A DNA stretch of 64,000 nt from Gigaspora margarita. Lineage: Eukaryota; Glomeromycota; Glomeromycetes; Diversisporales; Gigasporaceae. Location: the NCBI GenBank assembly GCA_009809945.1, contig WTPW01000075.1, positions 640,393 to 704,392 on the forward strand, given 5' to 3'. The position numbers were made by a program, and so were the translations under genes. The notes under the pieces were generated by a model. That model worked only from the letters and a program-made list of their open reading frames with translations. It did no database searches and was not told the DNA's origin. This document shows, in pieces, positions 55,650-64,000 of the stretch; the first letter of the stretch is position 1, and every line of letters begins with the position of its first letter.

Positions 55650-57360
55650 GTTTTTATTTTTAAAATAAAAAAATAAAATAAAAATCAAATCCAACTGACC
55701 GACCCATCTGAGTTTTCAGATTTCATGTAACGCATAACAGAAATTAACTTTACATGGCCTTATCTTAGATGCAAACATAATTCTATTAATTTACAAAAAT
55801 TAAAAAAAAAATTATCCAAGGTTTAGATTCTATGTAATGCAAATGAAAAATTAACTTTGCGTGGCATAGTCTTAAATTTAAATATTATTCTATTAATTTA
55901 TAGTATAAAAAAAAAAAAGGACAAAAAAAAAACTGATCGGCCAACTAAATTCAACTTTTTAGTTTCTATGTAATGCAAAACAAAAAATCAACTTTGTGTA
56001 GCCTATTCTTAGTTGTAATATTATTTTATTAATAATTTACAGTAAATTAAAAAAATAAAAAAAATAAAAAAATGTGACCAACTGACCCAAGTTTTTAGAT
56101 TCCATGTAATGCAAATGAAAAATCAACTTTGCATGTCCTAATCTTAGATGTAAACACTATTCTATTAATTTATCATAAATTAAAAAAAAAAAAGAAATCT
56201 GACTGACTGACTAAGTCTTCAGATTCCATGTAATGCAAAATGAAAAATTGACTTTGTGTAGCCTAATTTTAGATGTGAATGAACATTATTCTACTAATTT
56301 ATAGTAAATTAAAAAAAAAATAAAAAAATAAAAAAAAGATTCTGACCAACCAACTTAGGTTTTTAGATTCCATATAATGCAAAACAAAAAAAAATCAACT
56401 TTGCATAGTGTTATTTTAGATGTAAATATTATTCTATTAATTTACAGTAATGCAAATTAAAAAAAAAAACCAGAAAAAAAATCTGACTAACCACCCAAGA
56501 TTCAGATTCTATATAATGCAAATCAAAAATCAACTTTGATATAGCCTTATCTTAGATGTGATCATTATTCGATTAATTTATAGTAAATTAAAAAAAAAAG
56601 AAAAAAAAAATCTGCTGATCAATCCCAAGTTTTCAGATTGCATGTAATGTAATACAAAAAATCAACTTTGTGTGGCCTAATTATACATACATTTATAGGG
56701 TCAATATTAGTTTATCAACAATCATTTCATTTTACCAATGGTACATTTCACTAAAACTCATTTCACCAACAAGTTTTTTCTATAAAGCACACTAACTTTA
56801 ACTCTAATTTTACCTGACCCTACCTAACTCTAATGACAATGACCAGAATTACTTTGTTAGTGAAATAAGCTTTGTGAAATGAACTGTCAGTAAAATGAAC
56901 TTGTTGTTGAATAATTTGTTAGTGAAATAGGTGTTTGTGAAGTGATTGTTAGTTTAAATGATTGCCCCATTTATAGATCAATTACAAACATAATAATATA
57001 ATCATTAAAAATGAACATTAAATAGAAATCATCATAGGCTGACTAAAAATTTTTTCATGCACAGTTTATGTTTACTAGATATTCTAGATTTGACCAATCA
57101 AAAATGTTAAAGTATATGAACTCAAAATTATATTAAAAAAAAATCAGACCAACTGACCCAAGTTTTTAGATTTCATCATGCAAACAAAAATCAACTTTGT
57201 GTGGCCAAATTATATATACATTTGTAAGTAGGAATTGGCATAGGCTAACTAAAAATTTACCCATATACAATTTCCATTTCTAGATACAACCAATCAAAAA
57301 AAACATTAAAGTACACAAACTCAAAATTAAATTAAAAAAAAAAAAATCTAACTGATCAAC
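55650..57360. repeat. ~125-bp degenerate tandem array
   Basis: At least eight units between 55,650 and 56,690, plus two more near 57,140 and 57,340. Each has an A-run, then CTGACTGACCAACC-like text, TTTTCAGATTCCATGTAATG, CAAAAAATCAACTTTGCATA, GCCTTATCTTAGATGTAAAC and ATTATTCTATTAATTTACAG. Units vary by indels in the A-run. No coding. Confidence 0.85.
56705..56968. mobile_element. Foldback of TTTCACTAA motifs with CCCTAC-rich centre
   Basis: Left CAACAATCATTTCATTTTAC, ACATTTCACTAAAACTCATT and TCACCAACAAG face right CTTGTTGTTG, TTAGTGAAATAGGTGTTTGT and GAAGTGATTGTTAG. The centre is CTTTAACTCTAATTTTACCT then GACCCTACCTAACTC. Inserted in the ~125-bp repeat array. Confidence 0.65.
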
Positions 57361-57602
57361 CATTGTTGGAAATTCAAAAAAAAAATTTATGATTTTTGTG
57401 AACATAATTTTTTTTTATAATGTTTACATTAAAAAATAAATATGTTCACAAATAAAATTTATAATAAGGGAAGGGCCATTTATTAGCTGATTAGGGTTTC
57501 ACTAAGTAGCTGACCCCACCCTCACCTGATAATTTTCCAAGAATTTGATTGCTTAAAATTTTACCCCTCTTTTGGTCAAAAAATGCAAAAACATCTTTGA
57601 CC
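57361..57602. other. Small AT hairpin and a possible outer TIR
   Basis: GAACATAATTTTTTTTTATA and its partner AATATGTTCAC pair near 57,400-57,450. AAGGGCCATTTATTAGCTGA (57,475) resembles the complement of sequence at about 61,140-61,160 (AGTACCATTTATTAGCCAAT), so it could be one end of a larger, heavily nested element. Confidence 0.35.
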
Positions 57603-59672
57603 AGGACCCCGAACATCTCTCATATAGGTCATAACTGATCTGCATGAATTTAGATATTTTTGCTACTCCTAAAATCAAGTAAATTTGCTAAAAGTTGGAT
57701 TATTACATATAAACTTTATAGTAATTTGCTAAAAACTAAATTATAACATCTAGTATTAAGTAAATAAATATAGTATAAATTTTTTTATTTGAATTCATAG
57801 AATTAAATAAAAAAATTTTTATCAAATTTGGTCAAGAACTTGTAGAGATATCTTTAATGAAAGTTCTTGTAAACAATTTCAACATAGCATCTTTGTAATA
57901 TGTTTTTTTGCTTTTTCAAAATAACCCACTGTTCAGCGATGATTTACAAGAAATTTTACTATGCTAACTAAAAAACAATTTATAACAAGACTTGTAGCGC
58001 ATGTCATGGACTAATAGAATCTCAAATTTTATGAAAAAGTATTGAAAACTTGTGAAGATATTAATGTTTTTGGAAATTTGGATGCATACGTTTTTGCAAG
58101 TTTTCCTCTAAACTTCAAATGCTTCCTGAAGTACTTTCTCAAAATGAAACCTCCAAAACGTGACTAAGTAAGTTGATAGAATAGTTATTTTAAAGTCTTC
58201 AGTTAAAATTTCATCAAAAACGGATCAATATTGACGAAGTTATAATAATTTTTTCAATTTGCTTCCAGATTCGGAATTTTCTAAAATTTGCAATTTTGAT
58301 AAAAACAGAAAAATTACATCACAGGCTAGATTTTTACAAGTTCAAATGAAACAAGTTACTGCGTACTAAGTAAACTTTTAGAGCATATTTTTGACTAATA
58401 GAATCTCAAATTTTATGAAAAAATGTTAAAACTCGTGGAGATATTAACGTTTTTGTAAATTCGGATGCATACGTTTTTGCAAACAATTTTGGCACATAAT
58501 ATACGTTTTTAAAAATAGAAAAAATCTTTATCAAAGTTTTTTCTACGAGTTCTTGACCAAATTCGATGAAAATTTTTTATTTTAATTCTACAAATATATA
58601 GAATTTAAATAAAAAACTTTTTATCGAATTTGGTCAAGAACTTGTAGAAAAATCTTTGATGAAAGATTTTTTCTATTTCTATCACGTGCCAAAATTATTT
58701 GCAAAAATGTATGCATCCGAATTTACAAAAATGTTAATATCTCCATGAATTTTCAACATTTTCTATTAGTCAATAATATGCTCTAAAAGTTTACTTAGTG
58801 CGCAGTAACTTGTTTAATTTGAACTTGTGAAAATATAGCCTGTAATGTAATTTTTATTTTTCATTAAAATTGTAAATTTTAGAAAATTCCGAATTTGGAA
58901 GCAAATTGAAAAATCATCACAACTTCGTCAATATTAATCCGTTTTTGATGAAATTTTAAATGAAGACTTTAAAATACCTATTATACCAACTTACTTAGTC
59001 ACGTTTTGGAGATTTCATTTTGAGAAAGTGCTTCTAAAAGCATTTGAAGTTTAGGGGAAAACTTGCAAAAACGTATGTGTCCGAATTTACAAAAACATTA
59101 ATATCTTCACGAGCTTTCAATACTTTTTTATAAAATTTGAGATTCTATTAGTCTATGATATGCTACAAGTTTTGTTTTAAAATGTTTTTAGTTAGCATGG
59201 TAAAATTTCTTGTAAATCATCACGAACTATGGGTTATTTTGAAAAGTTAAAAATTATTTTATAAATTACTAACTAATTCACTTAATGATAACTGTGTGCA
59301 ATTGTATTACATAATTATTTGTTTATTGACATACAATCATGATCAATGATTGTAATACATATGCAGGATAAGTACCAAGTTGCTATTGATACTAAAGCCC
59401 GATTATATGCTACAAATTATAATTGATTATCACTTTGTTCTGTAAACCATTAATAACTTGGTATATCCAGATTGATTATCATCAAAATGTGGTTAAATTG
59501 CTAAAAATAAAATATGATATGTATAAAATCTTAGTAATTTGCCAAAATATTCAATTATGACCCTTTTTAAAATTAACTTTAATTTGCTAAAATTAAAATT
59601 TGGACCTTAGATCAAAATTGAATCAATTTGCTAAAAAAAAATATAATATATATCAGTGATGTCTGGGGTCCT
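57603..59672. mobile_element. 2.1-kb AGGACCCC-ended TIR element
   Basis: Left AGGACCCCGAACATCTCTCA and right (reverse strand) AGGACCCCAGACATCACTGA are inverted. CTTTGA lies just outside both ends as a partial TSD. Subterminal segments match 10,167-10,332 (left) and 23,755-24,010 (right), so the family occurs twice. The middle is a very long inverted repeat (see 57,910-59,250). No transposase frame is visible. Confidence 0.8.
57910..59250. repeat. Long inverted repeat, ~650-680-bp arms
   Basis: The left arm starts TTTTTCAAAATAACCCACTG and runs to TCTACGAGTTCTTGACCAAA (58,543-58,565). The right arm is its complement, from TTTGGTCAAGAACTTGTAGA (about 58,635) to GGGTTATTTTGAAAAGTTAA (59,231-59,250). 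By eye the arms agree at roughly nine positions in ten along their length, including CTTCAAATGCTT, CCAAAACGTGACTAAGTAAG and CAAGTTACTGCG blocks. The spacer is only about 45 bp. A transcript across it would fold into one long hairpin. Confidence 0.9.
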
Positions 59673-59704
59673 CTTTGATATAAAAATAAGCTACCCACAA
59701 TCGA

Positions 59705-60048
59705 TGAAAGTTGTTACATAGTAAAGTCCAAAGTAAATTGATTAAAGTCACTTAAGTAAACTTATTTAGAAGATCAAAATACATATATTTTGAAATTTAC
59801 AATGAAATTGAAGAACATTTTATTAATTGGATTTTAATTTTTATGTTCAATGAAAAGATTAAAATTTTATTAACAAAATATATTCATTGAACATAAAAAT
59901 TAAAAGTCAAATAATAAAAGTAATCTTTTTTTAATAAAATATTTAGAATAGGTGTAATTTAGTCTCCCAAATAAGTTTACTTAAGTGCTAATAACCAATT
60001 TATATAGCAGATAGTAGAATTTAGGCTTTACTATGTAATAACTATTGG
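59705..60048. mobile_element. CTTAAGTAAACTT foldback, copy 1
   Basis: Left TTACATAGTAAAGTCCAAAG and CACTTAAGTAAACTTATTTA face right TAAGTTTACTTAAGTG and GGCTTTACTATGTAATAACT. The inner part TTTATGTTCAATGAAAAGAT pairs with TATTCATTGAACATAAAAAT. Same family as 60,688 and 63,055. Confidence 0.75.
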
Positions 60049-60084
60049 CAATTGACCAAAAATCTTAAATATATATATATATAT

Positions 60085-60474
60085 GGACTTGGTGCAATTT
60101 TTTAAAAATAATTTTTTTTATACAAATCAATTTAAAATAAGATTTGGAACATTTTTTACTTAAAACACAAAAGCAGTTATATTAATAAAATTTTGTATAT
60201 AGCTCTTTAAAGTTGGTATTTTCTTATATTTTATACATATTGGCTAATCTAAAGAATTGCTAATATCTCTTGATCTACTGGCCCATTTTGAATAATTTAG
60301 CTATCAAAATATTTGTCTCATTGAGACGAACATTTTGATAGCTAAATTATTCAAAACGGGCCAAAAGATCAAGAGATATCAGCAATTCTTTGGATTAGCC
60401 CATATGAATACAAAAATTGATTTTCTGAAGATCTTTTGTTTTGTTGATTTACCCCTTTTTGCAGCACCAAGCCC
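60085..60474. mobile_element. GGTGCTG-family MITE, copy 3, interrupted
   Basis: Left GGACTTGGTGCAATTTTTTA and right (reverse strand) GGGCTTGGTGCTGCAAAAAG, flanked by ATATAT-type sequence. The interior matches copies 1 and 2 (AAAGCAGTTATATTAATAAA, GCTCTTTAAAGTTGGTATTT). The palindromic element at 60,241-60,402 sits in its centre. The + frame at 60,335-60,574 crosses these elements and is not a gene. Confidence 0.8.
60241..60402. mobile_element. 162-bp near-perfect palindrome nested in the MITE
   Basis: Arms run from TGGCTAATCTAAAGAATTGC through TTTTGAATAATTTAGCTATC to TTTGTCTCA-T-TGAGACGAA and back with very few mismatches. TAT stands on both sides. It shares the central GTCTCA-N-TGAGAC with 40,059 and with 63,421 and 63,600. 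Arm text (TGATCTACTGGCCCATTTTGAAT) is also close to TGATCTATTGGTCCGTTTTGAAT at 63,380. Confidence 0.85.
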
Positions 60475-60529
60475 ATATATTATATATATATTATATATTA
60501 AGGGTTTTAGTAGATCAGGCTGGGACAGA

Positions 60530-60672
60530 TTTGGGCCTCAGACCAACTTGAGTCAAAGCCTTACCTGGGTCTGACCCACCTCATGTCAAACCTGACCCAG
60601 GTCTGACCCATCTCATATCAAACCCAACCCAGGTCTGACCCAACCCAACCCAACTCAGATTGAACCTGGGTA
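60530..60672. repeat. GGTCTGACCCA repeat, left of the second foldback
   Basis: Six or more imperfect copies of CAGGTCTGACCCA with CTCATGTCAAACC-type linkers. Partner motifs in opposite orientation lie at 61,028-61,070 (ATCTGACCTGGATTAGATCT) and again at 62,920-63,045. Confidence 0.7.
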
Positions 60673-60687
60673 GATAATAGTTGATAA

Positions 60688-61022
60688 TATTAAAGTCTAA
60701 ATTTTACTATATTAATCGATAGAGGCTGCTTAAGTAAACTTGTTTGGAAAATCGAATTGCATATACTCTGAAATTTTTATCCAAATCAGAGAAATTTTTA
60801 TTATTTGACTTTTAATTTTTATATTCAATGCAAAAAATTAGAATCTTTTTAAAAAAAATGTTTGACGAATGTAAAATTAAAAGTTAAATAATAAATATTT
60901 CTCTCATTTTGATAAAAATTTTGAGTACATGTATTTTGATCTTCCAAGCAAGTTTACTTAAGCAAATTTTATCAATTTATATAGTAAGATTTGGACTTTA
61001 CTATGTAGTAACTACTTGTAAT
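60688..61022. mobile_element. CTTAAGTAAACTT foldback, copy 2
   Basis: Left AAATTTTACTATATTAATCG and TGCTTAAGTAAACTTGTTTG pair with right CAAGCAAGTTTACTTAAGCA and TGGACTTTACTATGTAGTAA. The inner TTATTATTTGACTTTTAATT pairs with AATTAAAAGTTAAATAATAA. Flanked on both sides by GGTCTGACC repeats, which may be its outer arms. Confidence 0.75.
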
Positions 61023-61074
61023 TATTGTATATAATCTGACCTGGATTAGATCTGATCTTGCTAAGACCCTATTA

Positions 61075-61430
61075 TATATAATATATTATATTATATATAG
61101 GACCTGATAATTGCTCTACCCCACCCCCTAAAAAATTGGCTAATAAATGGTACTCTTCTAATTAATATATAAAATTAAACTTTTGAAATTACAAATATTT
61201 TACTAATATAATTTATATTTATTAATTATAAATTTATATTTAATATAACTAAATCATATAGCTATTTATTTATAAAATTAATATAATTAATTTTTATTTA
61301 AAACAATATATTATTGATTATTTTTATATAATAAATTTGCCAAACTTTATATATATGTTCAAAATCAAATCATTTATAGATAAACTATTACAAAAGATAA
61401 TTAAAAGTTTTAATATGTATTCTATTTTTT
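61075..61430. other. AT-rich spacer
   Basis: TATATAATATATTATATTAT runs and plain AT-rich DNA. Includes the sequence that mirrors 57,475 (possible outer TIR). No gene. Confidence 0.4.
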
Positions 61431-61434
61431 TGAA

Positions 61435-62905
61435 ATTAAGGTGAGGTTTTGCCTTTATCTTTATTAATAAAATGTGTGAGATTCCTCATGGGGTTTCTCA
61501 GATTACAATTATTAATTATACAAGAATTAAGATACAGACTATAGATAAAAATATTCTAGCTAATTTATCTGCAACCTAAAACTACTAGAGTGGTTAAAAC
61601 TCACCTAGATTTGAATATGGAGAATAGAGTTAGTTGGGAAGCTATATTTTATCTAGTTGTATAACCAGATTTCTATTTTTCTATTTTTCTGAGTGCTAAG
61701 CCCAAAGGAGAACATATGCTATTGTTATTTTTATGTTCTTGATCTGGTAAGCCACAAATGCAGCTATAAGTATATAGAATTCTATTGTAATGAGGAGTAT
61801 ATAGAGGTTTGGTAGATATAGTATGGGGTTGGGTAGAGCATGTGTAGATTTCCAAATGCTAAATTTAAGCAGTATGATTTCCATAATTGTTTATGAATCC
61901 TTTGTGAAATAAGTAAAAGGAGCTTAATAATAGTATTGGCTACATTTTTGTTAAAGTATGTTGAGATATAATATTGATAAGTGATTTTGAAAAATAATCC
62001 TGAATTGTAGTATAGAAAGTTGTAGTATTGAATAGTATAGATTGTGTAGGAAAAAGCCAGTAATAAGTTAGAAGATTGTTGTAAAGCTGTTGTAGTCTAT
62101 TGAGGGATAGATCTGGTAGACCTGAAAATGAGTATTGTATAATTTTATTTTCGATAATATTTGATATACTATTTGAGTTTGAGCAAAATAGCCAATGGAA
62201 TTCATGATCAGTTTGGTTGCATGTAATGCAGGTAGGATGTATATTTGCAGAATTAATAGAAATAAAGTGTGAAAGGGTAGGTAGTATGTGTAGTATGCAT
62301 TAATGCGAAAAGATTTTTGAAAGCTAAACTAAAAATTAGTATGCATGTATGTTTGTGGTTAAGTATAGCCAGGTTGCATTCCAGTCTATTTGTTGGGCTA
62401 TAGAGATAATTTGTTGAATTCTATGTTGAGAGAGCTACATAGTGATTGTATGTGCATTGCAAATATTTTTGATATATATTATATTTTTTGTAAATGAGAC
62501 TAAAGAAGGGGTTGTATATGTTGTTGGGTTGGAATTCTAAAGTAGAAGAGAGATAGTGATTTTTTGCAAGTTTATCAGCTTTGTTGTTGTATATATTATT
62601 ACTATGTGTTTGTACTTTATAGAAGATGATGTTTAGAGTGTGTGATTTGATGAGATTAAGAAGAGTGTGCCAGATAGGCCAGTAGTTGTAAGAGTATAGT
62701 TTGTTGTAGGTTTGTATTTGTAAGTTTAAAGTATTGTATTTTGAGATAATGGATAAGGAGTTAGTATATATATATATATTGCTATTTTAAGGACATGTGC
62801 TAATTGCTAATAATAAAGAAATTAATTTTGCTTTATATGATAATAACAGTTTTGAATTTTTGCAGAGAAGAAAAGGAAGTTCTGGTTGTCAAAAACTGAA
62901 TTAGG
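61435..62905 (-). pseudogene. LINE (non-LTR retrotransposon) 3' part: RNase H and C-terminal region
   Basis: Read on -, frames in order give SYKAKLISLLLAISTCP and IYIYTNSLSIISKYNTLNLQ (62,720-62,860), WPIWHTLLNLIKSHTLNIIF then YKVQTHSNNIYNNKADKLAK (62,570-62,690), QQIDWNATWLYLTTNIHAY, HPTCITCNQTDHEFHWLFCS (about 62,180-62,240), and GLPDLSLNRLQQLYNNLLTY. The first blocks fit RNase H of LINE polyproteins (YKAEL, the TDS-type motif here TNS, and KAHS-N-ADKLAK here KVQTHS-N-KADKLAK). The C-x2-C-x4-H-x4-H-like block resembles the C-terminal zinc knuckle. A 3' tail with TTATTAATAAAGATAAAGGC ends near a T-run at 61,432. The 5' part (endonuclease, reverse transcriptase) is absent and the junction abuts the GGTCTGACC repeat, so it is truncated. 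Frameshifts and stops kill it. Confidence 0.8.
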
Positions 62906-62919
62906 GGTCTTAACTAGGT

Positions 62920-63050
62920 CAGGTCTTACCCAACCCAACTCGGGTCTGACCCAACCTAAGTTGGGTCTGGTTAGATCAAATGAGAATCAGGTCATACCTA
63001 GGTCTGAGAAAACCTGGGTCGGGTCAGACCTGGATCAGATTATATACAAT
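62920..63050. repeat. GGTCTGACCCAACC repeat, left of the third foldback
   Basis: CAACTCGGGTCTGACCCAAC, AAGTTGGGTCTGG, CCTGGGTCGGGTCAGACCTG: short direct and inverted copies of GGTCTGACCC, as at 60,530. Confidence 0.7.
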
Positions 63051-63054
63051 AATT

Positions 63055-64000
63055 GCAAGTAGTTGCTACATAGTAAAGTCAAAATTTTACTATATAAATC
63101 GATAAATTTGCTTAAGTAAACTTGTTTAAAAGAACAAAATACATAAGGGAGATGGGGGTATTATGGACACCTTAAGGTTCTTACTAGCAAAACTTTTTAA
63201 TAAACAAATAGATTTTTATACAATTTTTATTATTTGAACTATGCTTAATAAAGAATAAATTACTGCAAAAAAATCTTTATATTTTATATAGTTTTAGATA
63301 TAAATAATTAGTACACAAATAGTATATAAAAACTAAATTTTAGAGGTGAGGAGGGTATTGTGAACATAGCAAATATTTTTTGATCTATTGGTCCGTTTTG
63401 AATGATTTTACTACCAAAATGATCGTCTCAGTGAGACGATTCTAACAAGGACAAAATCGTTAAAATCTAATCACAGGATCCCAAGATCGTTAAAGGTTAA
63501 AATAGAAAAAATTTGCTAATTTAAAAATATATATAAAAACTTATATTTTGCATAAATGATAATATATTGTGGTCTGGTGGTCAGAATTGGATGAATTTTA
63601 TACCATTCAATTCGTCTCAAAGAGACAAATTAAATGGTACCAAAATTATCCAATTCCAATCACAGGATCATAAGATATCTCACCTGTCCACAATACTCCT
63701 CCTGTCCATAATACCCCCATCTCCCTTATATCTTAAAATTTTTATCCAAATTAAAAAAGTTTTATTATTTGACTTAATTTTTACGTTTGTCGAACATATT
63801 TTTTAAAAAGATTTTAATTTTTTTATTGAATGTAAAAATTATATTTTAAGTAATAAAATTTTCTCCATTTTGAATGAAAATTTCAGTGTTTATACATTTT
63901 GATCTTCCAAACAAGTTTACTTAAGCAGGCATTATCAATTAACATAGCAAAATCTAGACTTTACTATATAGCAACTATTATTGACCCAGGTTTAATCTGG
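63055..64000. mobile_element. CTTAAGTAAACTT foldback, copy 3, interrupted; runs off the window
   Basis: Left GTAGTTGCTACATAGTAAAG and TGCTTAAGTAAACTTGTTTA pair with right CAAACAAGTTTACTTAAGCA and GACTTTACTATATAGCAACT near 63,955. Between them lies a complete nested MITE (63,146-63,726). The right GACCCAGG arm begins at the window end. Confidence 0.75.
63146..63726. mobile_element. 581-bp MITE with perfect 24-bp TIRs, nested
   Basis: Left AGGGAGATGGGGGTATTATG (continuing GACA) equals the complement of the right end. TA stands outside both ends. Removing it rejoins the two halves of the CTTAAGTAAACTT foldback (ACAAAATACATA with TCTTAAAATTTTTATCC). It carries two GTCTCA palindromes, at about 63,400-63,440 and 63,590-63,655. 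The + frame at 63,567-63,806 crosses its end and is not a gene. Perfect TIRs suggest it is among the youngest insertions here. Confidence 0.9.

Noticed and set aside
61673-61884. Two minus-strand ORFs as separate small genes
   Set aside because: They are open pieces of the LINE remnant's C-terminal or 3' region, not independent genes.

Overview
The window is intergenic, transposon-dominated DNA of very low GC. I find no intact cellular gene, no rRNA and no intact tRNA. The mix of remnants (a Helitron, a tRNA-derived SINE, a LINE with an RNase H tail, a Tnp2-like transposase, Gypsy-type Gag, and dozens of foldback/MITE elements) points to a large, AT-rich, repeat-laden eukaryotic genome. It best fits an early-diverging fungus, most likely an arbuscular mycorrhizal (Glomeromycotina, Rhizophagus-like) fungus. 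The assignment is an inference from composition and element types. One run of N at 11.83-12.07 kb shows this is a scaffold.

Layout. 0.7-8.2 kb: a decayed Helitron on +, with Rep/HUH and Pif1-type helicase parts, split by a 2.4-kb repeat block and by a short insertion with target-site duplications (TSDs). 9.7-10.16 kb: a Tnp2/CACTA-like transposase remnant on -. 10.17-24.0 kb: a repeat complex. It holds a satellite of sixteen apparently identical 315-bp units, decayed units at its edges, a ~1.8-kb TA-flanked element, a tRNA-SINE with a 20-bp TSD, a second ~183-bp tandem array, and a 2.7-kb terminal-inverted-repeat (TIR) element that splits that array. 24-41 kb: scattered foldbacks, several with clean TSDs, in otherwise featureless AT-rich sequence. 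41.8-51 kb: retroelement debris, with a Gag remnant, two directly repeated LTR-like segments (one bloated by nested elements, one empty) and broken minus-strand reading frames. 51-57.5 kb: more foldbacks, a possible solo LTR and tandem arrays. 57.5-64 kb: a 2.1-kb element with a ~1.3-kb inverted repeat, nested foldbacks, and a LINE 3' part on -.

The strongest results are structural. Insertions can be read against uninterrupted copies in the window (the 315-bp array, the ~183-bp array, the LTR-like pair), which fixes element ends and relative ages. Many unrelated foldbacks also share a TTAGGG/CCCTAA-like tract next to one terminal repeat, and another group shares a central GTCTCA-N-TGAGAC palindrome. 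I see no host system that acts together; the interactions are nested insertions among mobile elements.
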